This document shows positions 42,545-51,396 of a stretch of 64,000 bases of DNA, piece after piece. The position numbers and the translations under genes are program-made. The notes below the pieces were generated by a model, which saw nothing but the letters and a program-made list of their open reading frames with translations, searched no databases and had not been told where the DNA came from. Where the stretch lies: positions 1 to 64,000 of the forward strand of contig NZ_JALKFX010000005.1 in the NCBI RefSeq assembly GCF_023243045.1, written 5' to 3'. Position 1 is the first letter of the stretch, and each line of letters begins with the position of its first letter. The stretch is from Frankia sp. AgB32 (GTDB lineage Bacteria > Actinomycetota > Actinomycetes > Frankiales > Frankiaceae).

Positions 42545-42611
42545 CAGCCACCCCCTGACACCGAACGCTCCGCACTCACCCGCGTGGCCGCTGCGCGGCG
42601 GCCGGCGGCAG

Positions 42612-44939
42612 TCAGGACACGCCCGGCGTCTGCGTCCGGCCGGTGTCCGCGCCGTCGTGGCGGTTGCCGCGACGGCGCCGCACGAGGCCGGCGGCGATCC
42701 GGCGGGGCCGGGACAGCCGGGCCCGCCAGCTGGGCCAGACGAGGAATGCCTCGGCCTCCAACATGGCGACGGCGATCCGGGGAAGTTCCGCGGTGGCCGG
42801 ATAGCAGACGAAGCGCGGCTGCCACGTCGGAGCGAACTTGGCGTTGAACCGGTAGAGGCTGTCGATCTGGAACCAGCGGGACAGGAACATCAGCAGTCCG
42901 CGCCAGCCACGGATGACCGGGCCGGCTCCGAGTCGCTCGCCGCGTTCCAGGGCCGAGCGGAAGAACGCGAAGTTCAGCGACAGGTGCCGCACGCCGAGGT
43001 CCGGGGCCTGGCGCAGGGTGCTGACGATGAGGAACTCGTTGAGGCCGTTGTCGGCTTCCCGGTCGCGCACCATGGCGTCCAGGGAGAGCCCGTCGCGGCC
43101 CCACGGCACGAAGTGCAGCAACGCCCGCAGCTGCGGCGCCACTCCCCCCGCGCCCGCTGCCTTCGCCGGCACGGCTTCGGCCTGCACGGCTTGTGCCTGC
43201 ACGGCCTTCGACGGCACGGCCTTCGACGGTGTGACCTTTGACGGTGTGACCTTTGACGGTGTGACCTTTGACGGGACGGCGTCGGCCGACGCGCTCCCGC
43301 GGACGGGGACGGCGCCGTCGTAGGCGAGGACGACGACGCAGTCCCCGTCGGCCGGATCGCCCAGCCGACCCAGCGCCATGGAGAACCCGCGCTCGGTCTC
43401 CGCGCCGCGCCAGGCCGCGGCCTGGCCCTTCACCCGGGCGATGGCGTCGGGATCGAGATCACGCACGCGGCTGGCAACGGCGGTGTAGCCGGCCCGTTCG
43501 ACGCGCGCGACGGCCTGCCGGACGTTGCGCATCGCCCGGCCCTCAAGGCTGAACGTGGCGGTGTCGACCACGGCCTCGTCCCCGAACTCCAGGGCGGTGA
43601 GTCCCGCCCTGGTCCACGCCGTCCCCCCGGGCTCCGAGCAGCCGATGACGGCTGGGGTCCAGGCGTGGTCGGCGGCCTCACGCAGGAACTCCCGCATAGC
43701 CCCGGGCCAGGCCTCCCGGTCCCCGAGAGGATCTCCGCTGGCCAGCATGACCCCGTTGACGACCCGGTAGGCGACGCAGGCCTTCCCGGTCGGCGACCAG
43801 ATCACCGACTTGTCGGAGCGCAGCGCGAAGTAGCCGAGCGAGTCGGCTCCCCCATGGCGCGCCAGCAGGTCACGGACCCGCACCTGGTCCTGCTCGGTGA
43901 GCCGTGGCCGCGGGCGCGGCGGGCGCAGCGCCAGGTAGGCCGTCATCCCGATCGTGCCGACGCCCAGGGTCAGCAGCACCCGGAACGCAAGGTCGGCGAA
44001 CCGATCTGTGGTGAACTGCAACGGGCCGGGGATACCGACGAGCCCCAGGACGATCTGTTCGAGCTGGGCCGACCAGGAGTGCGGCCCGGCGATGCGGTGT
44101 TCGCGCAGGTGCAGCAGCAGGAAGCCGTTCGCGATCGACACCGCGGTCAGCAGCAGGCCGACGCCGAGCGCCCGCCAGCGGGTCGATGGATCGCCCTTGG
44201 CCCGGAACTCGCCGCGGGCCAGCACGAGGGCGCCGAGCAACGCCGCCGACGCGGCCGCCTCGTCGTAGTCGAGGCCCTTGGCGACATGCAGGACGACGCC
44301 GACACCCAGCAGGACGACGACGCCCCGCCAGGCCCGCCGCTTGCGCCGCCGCAGTCCGGCCGCGAGCAACATCAGCAGCATGCCGACCACGACGGTGAAC
44401 GCCGCCGCCTGGCGCGATGCGGCGCCAGGCAGCAGAACCCGCAGGTCGGCCAGGCGCGTACGCCACTCGGGGGTCAGCGCCGACACCACGTCCAGCAGCC
44501 CGACGACGAAGGTCAGCAGCGCCGCGAGCCGCGGCACCCAGGGCCGGCCCGCGGCCGGCAGCTGCCACCGCCACCGCGCGCCGTCGGCCGGCCCACGGGA
44601 AGCCGGGCCGCCGGACGCGAGCCGGCCGGAGTCGACCTCCGGTGCGCGGGACGCCACGCCGGCAGGGTGCGGGCCCGCGGCACCCGGTGCGGCGGGGTGC
44701 AGGCCGTCGGACGTCGCCGGGTCGGACGGGACCGCGCCGACGGCCGTGGCCGGGCGGACATCGGCCCGCCCAGCGGCCGGACCGGGCGGCCGGTGGCCGC
44801 GCGACGACGACCTGGCGCGCCGGCTCGTGACCCGTCCGATGGTGCGCGCCGCGGCGCCCCGGGCGTGCCCAGGATCCCGGGTCGGCCCGGTGCCACGGCC
44901 GAGATTGGTGCCCGAGCCGGCCCCACTCGAACTACTCAT
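42612..44939 (-). CDS. DUF2156/lysylphosphatidylglycerol-synthase-type membrane protein
   Basis: A 775-residue protein. After a 130-residue disordered N-terminus there are about six membrane segments (LAALLTFVVGLLDVVSAL, AFTVVVGMLLMLLAAGL, GVVVLLGVGVVLHVAKGL and so on). A C-terminal GNAT-like DUF2156 domain follows: ADSLGYFALRSDKSVIWSPT, VMLASGDPLGD, SLEGRAMRNVRQAVARVERA, DAMVRDREADNGLNEFLI and RFNAKFAPTWQPRFVCYPAT. This matches the MprF/LysX-type phosphatidylglycerol aminoacyltransferase half, giving lipid aminoacylation as the probable role. Inside the catalytic domain, between VRGSA and APQLRALLHFVPWG, an insertion of PSKVT/PSKAV repeats is encoded by a 15-bp tandem repeat. The long disordered N-terminus makes a later start possible. 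Confidence 0.82.
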   Translation of the reverse strand: MSSSSGAGSGTNLGRGTGPTRDPGHARGAAARTIGRVTSRRARSSSRGHRPPGPAAGRADVRPATAVGAVPSDPATSDGLHPAAPGAAGPHPAGVASRAPEVDSGRLASGGPASRGPADGARWRWQLPAAGRPWVPRLAALLTFVVGLLDVVSALTPEWRTRLADLRVLLPGAASRQAAAFTVVVGMLLMLLAAGLRRRKRRAWRGVVVLLGVGVVLHVAKGLDYDEAAASAALLGALVLARGEFRAKGDPSTRWRALGVGLLLTAVSIANGFLLLHLREHRIAGPHSWSAQLEQIVLGLVGIPGPLQFTTDRFADLAFRVLLTLGVGTIGMTAYLALRPPRPRPRLTEQDQVRVRDLLARHGGADSLGYFALRSDKSVIWSPTGKACVAYRVVNGVMLASGDPLGDREAWPGAMREFLREAADHAWTPAVIGCSEPGGTAWTRAGLTALEFGDEAVVDTATFSLEGRAMRNVRQAVARVERAGYTAVASRVRDLDPDAIARVKGQAAAWRGAETERGFSMALGRLGDPADGDCVVVLAYDGAVPVRGSASADAVPSKVTPSKVTPSKVTPSKAVPSKAVQAQAVQAEAVPAKAAGAGGVAPQLRALLHFVPWGRDGLSLDAMVRDREADNGLNEFLIVSTLRQAPDLGVRHLSLNFAFFRSALERGERLGAGPVIRGWRGLLMFLSRWFQIDSLYRFNAKFAPTWQPRFVCYPATAELPRIAVAMLEAEAFLVWPSWRARLSRPRRIAAGLVRRRRGNRHDGADTGRTQTPGVS
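43195..43275. repeat. 15-bp in-frame tandem repeat inside the DUF2156 gene
   Basis: Three perfect copies of GACGGTGTGACCTTT (43225-43269) with diverged copies on both sides, such as GACGGCACGGCCTTC at 43210. On the gene strand it encodes PSKVT units. All are multiples of three, so the frame is kept. Confidence 0.9.
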
Positions 44940-45327
44940 CCACTCATCGTCCCCCGAGGAGGTAACTGCTACAGCACAGGGTCGGGCCGAGAATAGCCGG
45001 CCGATCGGCTGTTTCCCGACGATCCTCCCGGCCGTGGCGGTGCCTTCGGCGGTCCCGCCAGGTAGCGCTCAGGTGGCCCATCGTCGCCACAACGTAGAAC
45101 CAGTCGCACCACTGCAGGTCAAGACGCACGCACCGCGGCCACCCGGGTCGGGTCGACGCACTTCTGTCCGCGCTGCGCCGTGGTGTGCTGGCCAGCACGT
45201 CACCAGTCACCTCTGGCGGCGACGCTGCCGCGATGCCGCGGATACAGGATGTAGCAGCCACAGGGGGTGCGGTGTCGCGATCAATGATCGTGCCGGCGTC
45301 GACGGATGCACGCGGGCCGGACCTGCC
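44940..45327. other. Divergent intergenic region DUF2156/parA
   Basis: About 390 bp containing the promoters of two divergent units. The partial inverted repeat GCCGGCCGATCGGC lies near 44998-45011. No gene is supported. I looked for parS-like palindromes and did not find a convincing canonical one. Confidence 0.45.
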
Positions 45328-46263
45328 GTGCGGGTGATCGCGGTCGTCAACTACAAGGGCGGCGTCGGTAAGACGACGCTGACGGCGAACATCGGTGCGC
45401 AGATCGCCGCCTGGGGGAAGCGGGTCCTGCTCGTCGACCTGGATCCGCAGGCGAGCCTGACCTTCTCCTTCCTGCGTCCCGAGCAGTGGCGGGCGGGACT
45501 GGCCGAGAGCCGGACGATCAAGAACTGGTTCGAGGCGTGGCGGATGGATGGCCCCAGGCTGTCGGTGGAGCCGCTGATCAGCTCGCCGCCGGTGGTGAAC
45601 GACCGCATCGCGTCCGGCAGTGGCACCCTCGACCTGATCGCCTCCCACCTGTCGCTCGGCGACGTCGAGATGAATCTGGCCGCCCGCCTGGGCGGCGCGG
45701 AGGTCCACCGGTCGACGCGGCACTACTTCGACGTCTACCTGCGGCTCGCGGCGGCACTGGCCACCCTGCCGCGCCCGGGGTACGACCTCGTGCTGCTCGA
45801 CTGCCCGCCGAACTTCGGCGTGTTGACCCGGGCGGCGGTCGCCGCCTGCGACCAGTTACTCATCCCCGCCCGGCCGGACGAGCTGTCCACCCTGGGCATC
45901 GAGCATCTGCAGTCGAGGCTGCGCCGGTTCGTCTGGGAGTTCAACCAGATCGTCGACCTACGCTCGGACCAGGGGCCCATGATCCGCAAGCTGCAGCCGG
46001 CGATCCTCGGCGTCGTCTTCACGATGGTCCAGCTCTACGCGAGCCGCCCGATCGCGGCGCTGCGCCCCTACCTGACACAGACCCGCGAGCTGGGGCTACC
46101 GGTGTTCGACGCCATGGTCCGCGAGAGCAACAGCCACTTCGCCGGCGCCGCCCGCGCGCAGATTCCCGCCATCCTCTCCGACCAGCTCTCCCCCGCCCTG
46201 GCCTGGGAACTGCGCCATCTCGTCGAGGAGTTCCTCGCCCGCGTCCGGACGGCTCAGCCGTGA
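45328..46263 (+). CDS. ParA/Soj-family ATPase (orphan, no ParB)
   Basis: A 311-residue P-loop ATPase from GTG 45328. The deviant Walker A is VVNYKGGVGKTTLTANIGAQ, then VLLVDLDPQASLTFSF, Walker B YDLVLLDCPPNFGVL and LLIPARPDELSTLGIEHL, with a late FDAMVRESNSHFAGAARA. The signature Lys of Walker A is present, so dimerisation-dependent ATPase activity is expected. The ~40-residue extension between switch I and II (SSPPVVNDRIASGSGTLDLI) marks it as a non-chromosomal ParA type. The only partner is the small gene overlapping its stop by 4 bp, so it probably positions something other than the chromosome. Confidence 0.88.
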   Translation: MRVIAVVNYKGGVGKTTLTANIGAQIAAWGKRVLLVDLDPQASLTFSFLRPEQWRAGLAESRTIKNWFEAWRMDGPRLSVEPLISSPPVVNDRIASGSGTLDLIASHLSLGDVEMNLAARLGGAEVHRSTRHYFDVYLRLAAALATLPRPGYDLVLLDCPPNFGVLTRAAVAACDQLLIPARPDELSTLGIEHLQSRLRRFVWEFNQIVDLRSDQGPMIRKLQPAILGVVFTMVQLYASRPIAALRPYLTQTRELGLPVFDAMVRESNSHFAGAARAQIPAILSDQLSPALAWELRHLVEEFLARVRTAQP

Positions 46264-46760
46264 CCGACACGACCGCGCCGGACGCGCCGGCGGGCGCCGC
46301 CGGTGACGCCGTCCGGCTGAGCTCCCTGCTGCTCGCCCAGGTCGCCGATCTGCTCGCGCAGCTGGCTCCGCGCCAGCTCGACGACCTGATCGCCGGCCGA
46401 GCCCGGCTGGCGATCGTCCCCTCGGCCGAGGCCGGCGGCTCCACCTCGGCCGCCGCGCCGATGGCCGCGCCCCGGGCGCAGGGCCCGGCGCGGATCCGAC
46501 GGCCCCCGGCGCCACCGGCGGCGATCGACGTCGAGGCCCTGCGCGCGGCGCTGCTCGCCGCCGCGAGCCGGGAGCAGGCCGCCGCGCGCCTGGCCGAGCT
46601 TGGCCGGGTGTCGGTGCCTCAGCTGCGCGCCCTGGCCGAGGCGCTCGGCGTGGACGGTGTCGGCGGCCGCGACCCGAAGGCCACCGTCCTACGCAAGATC
46701 GTGGATCAGACGGTCGGATTTCGGCTCAGCGCACGTGCCATGCGCGGCCCCGACCTCTGA
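46260..46760 (+). CDS. Small ParA-coupled protein of unknown function
   Basis: A 166-residue protein whose GTG overlaps the ParA stop (GTGA), so translation is coupled. Residues about 15-45 form an amphipathic helix (VRLSSLLLAQVADLLAQLAP then RQLDDLIAGRARLAIV). An Ala/Pro linker follows. The C-terminal ~70 residues (LRAALLAAASREQAAARLAE then SVPQLRALAEALGVDGVGGR and DPKATVLRKIVDQTVGFRLS) look like a SAP/Rho-N-type helix-extended-helix module that could bind DNA or RNA. It could be the adaptor or cargo protein of the ParA. I do not recognise a named family. Confidence 0.75.
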   Translation: MTDTTAPDAPAGAAGDAVRLSSLLLAQVADLLAQLAPRQLDDLIAGRARLAIVPSAEAGGSTSAAAPMAAPRAQGPARIRRPPAPPAAIDVEALRAALLAAASREQAAARLAELGRVSVPQLRALAEALGVDGVGGRDPKATVLRKIVDQTVGFRLSARAMRGPDL

Positions 46761-46792
46761 GGCTCACCGCGACCCGCGGCGGCACCCGCGAC

Positions 46793-46824
46793 GATCCGGC
46801 CCCGCCGGGCGGCGGGGCCGGATC
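46793..46824. terminator. Strong bidirectional hairpin terminator
   Basis: A perfect 14-bp stem (GATCCGGCCCCGCC paired with GGCGGGGCCGGATC) with a GGGC loop, between the convergent ParA-partner gene and the MFS exporter. Confidence 0.88.
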
Positions 46825-46828
46825 CGGG

Positions 46829-48325
46829 TCAGCCGACGTGCGCCGGCACGCCGTCCGTGGTCGCCGCCGAGTCCCGGCCGGCGGTCACGAGGACGGCCAC
46901 CACGATCGCGGAGAGGGCGATGAAGACCGCGGCCCAGATGAAGGCGGTGGTGTAACCCTCGATCTGGGACTGGTCGACGGCCCGCGGGCCGTGGTGATCG
47001 GCGAGGTAGCCGGTCACCGCGGTCGCGTAGACCGTGTTGAGCAGCGCGGTCCCCAGCGCGCCTCCGACCTGCTGGGTGGTGTTGACCAGCGCGCTGGCAA
47101 CCCCGGCGTCATGCATGCCGACGCCGACAAGCGCGACGCTCGACAGCGGCACGAACGACAGGCCCATGCCGAAGCTGATGAGCAGCTCGGACGGAAGGAC
47201 GTGGGCGACGAAGCTGGTGTCGAGCCCGATCCCCACCAACAGGGCCATGCCGATCGCGGCGAGCAGGCCACCGCCGGTGGCGAGCACCCGCGGGCCGACC
47301 CGCGGGAGAAGCTGGCTGGCCATGCCGGCCGAGACGATGATCCCACCGCTGAACGGGAGGAACGCGAATCCGGTCTTCAGCGCGCTGTAGCCCAGGGTCT
47401 GCTGGAAGTAGTAGGTGAGGAAGAGGAACATCGAGAACAGGCCGGCGCCGGTGAGCAGGCAGGCGAGGAACGACCCGCCCCGGTTGCGCTCCAACGCCAC
47501 CCGCAGCGGCAGCAGCGGGGCGGTCGACCGCGACTCGATGACGACGAACAGGACGAGCAGCGCCACCGACCCGATGAGCAGCCCGAGGGTGCGCGGATCG
47601 CTCCAGCCGTCCTCGGCGGCCAGGGTGAACCCGTACACGAGGGCGACGAGACCGCCGGTGACGGTCAGTGCGCCAGGCAGGTCGTAGCGGGCCTCACCGG
47701 TCGCCCGGCTCTCCCGGACGATCGGCGCGGCGGCAGCGGCGGTGATCAGCGCGATCGGCACGTTCACCAGCAGGCACCAGCGCCAGGAGGCGTATTCGGT
47801 GAGGATGCCGCCGACGATCAGGCCGATGGCCGCGCCGCCGCCGGAGATGGCGCCGTAGACGCCGAACGCCCTGGCCCGCTCCTTGCTCTCGGTGAACGTG
47901 ACCGTGATCAGCGACAGCGCGGCCGGGGCGAGCACCGCGGCGAACGCACCCTGCAGGGCGCGGGCGGCGAACAGCAGCCCCGCGTTGGGGGCGACACCAC
48001 CGAGCGCCGAGGCGAGCGCGAAGCCGAAGAGCCCCAGCATGAAGGCCCGCTTGCGGCCGAGGTAGTCGGCGATGCGGCCGCCGAGCAGGAGCAGGCCGCC
48101 GAACGCGAGGGTGTAGGCGGTCACCATCCACTGCCTGTTGGCGGTGGAGATGTGCAGCGACGACTGGGCGTGCGGAATGGCGATGTTCACGATCGACGCG
48201 TCGAGGACGACCATGAGCTGCGCGACCGCGATGATGCACAGCGCCAGCCAGCGGCGAGGGTCGGGCGTTCCGTCGGCCACGCCCACCGGATCGGGCGCTG
48301 TCCGGCGGTCGACGGTTTCGGTCAC
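46829..48325 (-). CDS. DHA2-family MFS multidrug exporter (14 TM)
   Basis: A 498-residue intact transporter. Helix 1 is LALCIIAVAQLMVVLDASIV followed by NIAIPHAQSSL. Motif A is LLLGGRIADYLGRKRAFMLG. Motif C, GVYGAISGGGAAIGLIVGGI then LTEYASWRWCLLVNVPIAL, defines the antiporter branch. Twelve to fourteen helices run to IWAAVFIALSAIVVAVLVTA. It exports hydrophobic drugs by proton antiport. A TetR gene lies 216 bp upstream in the same orientation and is its probable repressor. This is the only intact MFS gene of three in the window. Confidence 0.92.
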   Translation of the reverse strand: MTETVDRRTAPDPVGVADGTPDPRRWLALCIIAVAQLMVVLDASIVNIAIPHAQSSLHISTANRQWMVTAYTLAFGGLLLLGGRIADYLGRKRAFMLGLFGFALASALGGVAPNAGLLFAARALQGAFAAVLAPAALSLITVTFTESKERARAFGVYGAISGGGAAIGLIVGGILTEYASWRWCLLVNVPIALITAAAAAPIVRESRATGEARYDLPGALTVTGGLVALVYGFTLAAEDGWSDPRTLGLLIGSVALLVLFVVIESRSTAPLLPLRVALERNRGGSFLACLLTGAGLFSMFLFLTYYFQQTLGYSALKTGFAFLPFSGGIIVSAGMASQLLPRVGPRVLATGGGLLAAIGMALLVGIGLDTSFVAHVLPSELLISFGMGLSFVPLSSVALVGVGMHDAGVASALVNTTQQVGGALGTALLNTVYATAVTGYLADHHGPRAVDQSQIEGYTTAFIWAAVFIALSAIVVAVLVTAGRDSAATTDGVPAHVG

Positions 48326-48541
48326 GTGGAGGCTCCTTGCCAGGAAGGTCGGAACCGGACGGACCGGTTACCGGCGTTCGACAACTGGGACCGACGGCAT
48401 CGCGACGGCCCCGGCGACAGGACACAGGGAAGACGAGGCGGATCACTACGGGGTGACGGAGCCGACCGCCCCCGCGGGTCCCGTGGAGCGCTCCGCGCTG
48501 CAGCTCGGAGCGTTCGATCGTATGTTCGGAAGACTATCAGT

Positions 48542-49162
48542 TCACGACGCGGGCTCCGCCGGGATTCCCGCGCGGCCGGCGAGCAGGGGCAGCGCAAGTT
48601 CGTCGACGAGGTGATGGACGAACGCGTCATCCAGCGCCTCTCCAGTGACCAGCAGCCGCATAAAGATCATCGAAACGATGACCTCGACCAGCGGACCCGG
48701 GTCGGCGGATTCGGGCAGGTCTCCCCGCTTCACCGCGCGCTCCAGCAGGCAGCAGCACATCTCTGCCTTGTGCTGGCGCATGTTGGTCTGGATGACCTCG
48801 GCGAGCTGCGGTGACTCACTCGCCGCCCGCAGGACGCCGACGAGCAGCGCCCCCTCGGGGCCGGACGCGGCCTCGATCATGAGGCGCACCTGGGCCACCA
48901 GGTCGTCGCGCAGGGACCCGGTGTCGGCGGGGATGTTGTCGACCGGTGCGCGCCGGCGCAGGGCCTCGATGACCATCTCGTCCTTGCTGGACCAGCGCCG
49001 GTAGATCGTCGCCTTGCTGGCGCGGGCCAGGTTCGCCACGGCGACCATGCTCATCCGCTCATAGCCGACCTCGACGAGCAGCTGCAGCGCGGCGTCGAGG
49101 ATCGCCTGCTCCCGGGCATCGTCCCGGGGCCGTCCGCGGCCTGCGCCGCAGGGGATGTTCAC
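48542..49162 (-). CDS. TetR-family repressor, probable regulator of the MFS exporter
   Basis: A 206-residue TetR protein from GTG 49162, behind GAGGAGG. The HTH reads REQAILDAALQLLVEVGYER then MSMVAVANLARASKATIYRRW and SSKDEMVIEAL. The C-terminal domain is of the TetR_C_16/AcrR-like type (VIQTNMRQHKAEMCCCLLER then ALDDAFVHHLVDELALPLL). A perfect palindrome 59-71 bp upstream is a likely auto-operator. Gene order TetR-MFS fits drug-inducible efflux. Confidence 0.88.
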   Translation of the reverse strand: MNIPCGAGRGRPRDDAREQAILDAALQLLVEVGYERMSMVAVANLARASKATIYRRWSSKDEMVIEALRRRAPVDNIPADTGSLRDDLVAQVRLMIEAASGPEGALLVGVLRAASESPQLAEVIQTNMRQHKAEMCCCLLERAVKRGDLPESADPGPLVEVIVSMIFMRLLVTGEALDDAFVHHLVDELALPLLAGRAGIPAEPAS

Positions 49163-49220
49163 AACCTCCTCCCCTCCTTCGGAGACCCCACGATTGCGGG
49201 CGTCCCTGAGCTCATGAAAA

Positions 49221-49233
49221 CAGTACCGTACTG
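49221..49233. promoter_or_regulatory. Palindromic operator of the TetR gene
   Basis: CAGTACCGTACTG is a perfect 6-1-6 inverted repeat between the divergent TetR and hydrolase genes. A further TACTG half-site follows immediately. The core GTAC symmetry is typical of TetR operators. Confidence 0.65.
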
Positions 49234-49330
49234 TACTGGAACTCGCGACGCCGACATCGACGTGTCGCCGACCACATCGTCCCGACCGATCCGGCGCCGC
49301 GGCAACGCGCGGACACCGCCGCCGCCAGGG

Positions 49331-50410
49331 ATGATGGTCGGGCCCACAAGGTCGACCAAGCGCGGCCGACCGATCACCACCCGAGAGGATCCCGTCATTC
49401 CCGCCGTACAGCGCCGCCACACCGCCGCCGCCGCGGCCTGCGCCGCACTGGCAGCGGGGGTCGCCGTTGCCACCCGGGCCACCGGGCGGCACCCGCGGCT
49501 GCCCGGCGGACCCAGGGCCACCGAGTTCTCCGGCGATCACAGCGCGACCCCGCCGGGCACCTGGGAGCTGCGGGACGTGCCCTACGCGCGGCTGTCCGCG
49601 GCGCAGCGCCTCGACCTGTACCGGCCGACAGCGCCGTCGAGCGCCGACGCCGGCGCGCGCCGCCTTCCGGTGGTGCTCACGATCCACGGCGGAGCTTTCG
49701 CGCTCGGCGACAAGCGCGACGACGCTCCGGTCGTCGCCACGCTGCTGGCGGCCGGCTACGCCGTCGCGGCCGTCAACTACCGGCTCTCCGGAGAGGCCCG
49801 CTTCCCCGCCGCGGTCCAGGACGTCAAGGCGGCCGTGCGGTGGTTGCGCGCGCATGCGGACGACCACGGCCTCGACCCGGATCGGATCGCGGCGAGCGGC
49901 CAGTCCGCCGGCGGCTATCTCGCGGTCATGCTCGGCGCGACGGCGGGCGTGGCGATGTACGACGACCCGCGCCTCGGCAGCCCGGGCGTGTCCAGCGCCG
50001 TGCAGGCCGTCATCGACTTCTACGCCCCGGTGAACTTCGCCTCCATGGACGAGCAGGCCCGCTCGAACCCGCGCTGCGCCCCCGCGGATGCCCAGCACGG
50101 TCGCGCCGGCTCCCCGGAGTCCCGCTTCCTCGGCCGCACGGTCGCCACCGCACCCCAGCTCGTGCGGGCCGCGAGCCCGCTGCACTATCTGGGTCGCGCG
50201 GCGCTGCCGCCGTTCCTCATCGAGCATGGCGACGCCGACTGCGTCGTACCACACGGACAGTCCCTGGAACTCGCCGAGGCGCTGCGGGCGGCGGGCGCCC
50301 CCGCGGTCGAGCTCACGATCATCCCCGGAGCCGGCCACGGCGCCCTGTTCCCGGCGGCGCCGCGGATGGCCGCGGTGGTGGACTTCCTGGATCGGGCCCT
50401 CGGGCGCTGA
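49331..50410 (+). CDS. Alpha/beta-hydrolase of the hormone-sensitive-lipase (family IV) type
   Basis: A 359-residue protein with a hydrophobic N-terminus (HTAAAAACAALAAGVAVATR) suggesting export or anchoring. The HSL oxyanion motif is VVLTIHGGAFALGDKRDDAP. The nucleophile lies in RIAASGQSAGGYLAVMLGAT (GQSAG) and the acid/His in EHGDADCVVPHGQSLELAEA and PGAGHGALFP. AVNYRLSGEARFPAAVQDVK is the family's YRL motif. It acts on short acyl esters or peptides. The start is uncertain: ATG 49331 is used because ATG 49214 lies before the TetR operator. Confidence 0.85.
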   Translation: MMVGPTRSTKRGRPITTREDPVIPAVQRRHTAAAAACAALAAGVAVATRATGRHPRLPGGPRATEFSGDHSATPPGTWELRDVPYARLSAAQRLDLYRPTAPSSADAGARRLPVVLTIHGGAFALGDKRDDAPVVATLLAAGYAVAAVNYRLSGEARFPAAVQDVKAAVRWLRAHADDHGLDPDRIAASGQSAGGYLAVMLGATAGVAMYDDPRLGSPGVSSAVQAVIDFYAPVNFASMDEQARSNPRCAPADAQHGRAGSPESRFLGRTVATAPQLVRAASPLHYLGRAALPPFLIEHGDADCVVPHGQSLELAEALRAAGAPAVELTIIPGAGHGALFPAAPRMAAVVDFLDRALGR

Positions 50411-50556
50411 CCGCCCGGCCCGCTCGGATCCGACGCCACGGCGGCGGGCCGCCCTCCCGCTGACCTCGCCATTCCCGACTCGCTCCCCTGGACCGATATC
50501 TCTGCTCCAGATAAGCTCTGTAACAGACCTAATTGTCAGGGATCGGTGAAAGATCG

Positions 50557-51396
50557 GTGAGCACCGTGAGCCCGTTGGTGGAGATCGTCGTCATCGCCCT
50601 CGTCTGCGTCGCGTCGGGCTGCCTGGGCAGCCTGCTGGGCCTGGGAGGCGGCACGTTCATCGTGCCGATCCTCACCCTCGCGTTCGGCCTCGATGTGCGG
50701 CTCGCGATCGGCGCGTCCGTCATCTCCGTCGTCGCCGGCAGTGCCGCGGCCTCGCCGCGTTACCTCGACCAGGGCTTCGCGAACCTGCGGATCGCGGTCA
50801 CCCTCGAGGTGGCCACGGTGAGCGGGGCCGTCGGCGGCGCCCTGCTGGCCGGCCACCTCAGCGCCCGCACCCTGTACGTCGTGTTCGGCACGGTGCTGGC
50901 GTTCAGCGCCGTCCAGATGCTGCGCAACCGGCAGGAACGGTCCGGGCTGGCAGTGCCGGGCGACCGGATCGCCGACGTGCTGACCCTGCACGGCAGCGTC
51001 ACCGACGGCCAGCGCCAGCGCGCTTACCAGGTGACCAGGACCGCCACCGGCCTGACGATGATGACCGCCGCGGGCGCGGTCAGCGGGCTGCTCGGCATCG
51101 GCTCCGGCGCGATGAAGGTGCCGGCCATGGACCTCGCGATGCGGCTGCCGATCAAGGTGTCGACGGCGACGAGCAACCTGATGATCGGGGTGACCGGCGC
51201 CGCCAGCGCCGTCGTCTACCTGCAGCGCGGTGACGTGGTGCCGGCGCTGGCCGCCGCGGTGGCGATCGGCACGGTCGTCGGGGCGCGCCTCGGCTCCCGG
51301 ATGCTCGCCGGGGTGCGGACGACGACCCTGCGGGCGGTGTTCCTCGTGGTGCTGCTCGTCATCAGCGCCCAGATGCTGCTGCGCGGGCTGGCCTGA
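50557..51396 (+). CDS. TauE/SafE (TSUP) family membrane permease
   Basis: About 279 residues from GTG 50557, with about eight helices in two repeats: IVVIALVCVASGCLGSLLGL then GGGTFIVPILTLAFGLDVRL, and TGLTMMTAAGAVSGLLGIGS followed by GAMKVPAMDLAMRLPIKVST. The pseudo-twofold G-x-G-GG-x-x-x-VP motif is the TSUP signature. TSUP proteins move sulfite, sulfoacetate or organic acids. The following DUF1634 gene overlaps it by one base. Confidence 0.9.
   Translation: MSTVSPLVEIVVIALVCVASGCLGSLLGLGGGTFIVPILTLAFGLDVRLAIGASVISVVAGSAAASPRYLDQGFANLRIAVTLEVATVSGAVGGALLAGHLSARTLYVVFGTVLAFSAVQMLRNRQERSGLAVPGDRIADVLTLHGSVTDGQRQRAYQVTRTATGLTMMTAAGAVSGLLGIGSGAMKVPAMDLAMRLPIKVSTATSNLMIGVTGAASAVVYLQRGDVVPALAAAVAIGTVVGARLGSRMLAGVRTTTLRAVFLVVLLVISAQMLLRGLA

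Noticed and set aside
46829-48814. Long plus-strand frame opposite the MFS exporter and TetR gene
   Set aside because: It is antisense to two well-supported genes and encodes a His/Arg/Asp-rich low-complexity sequence.
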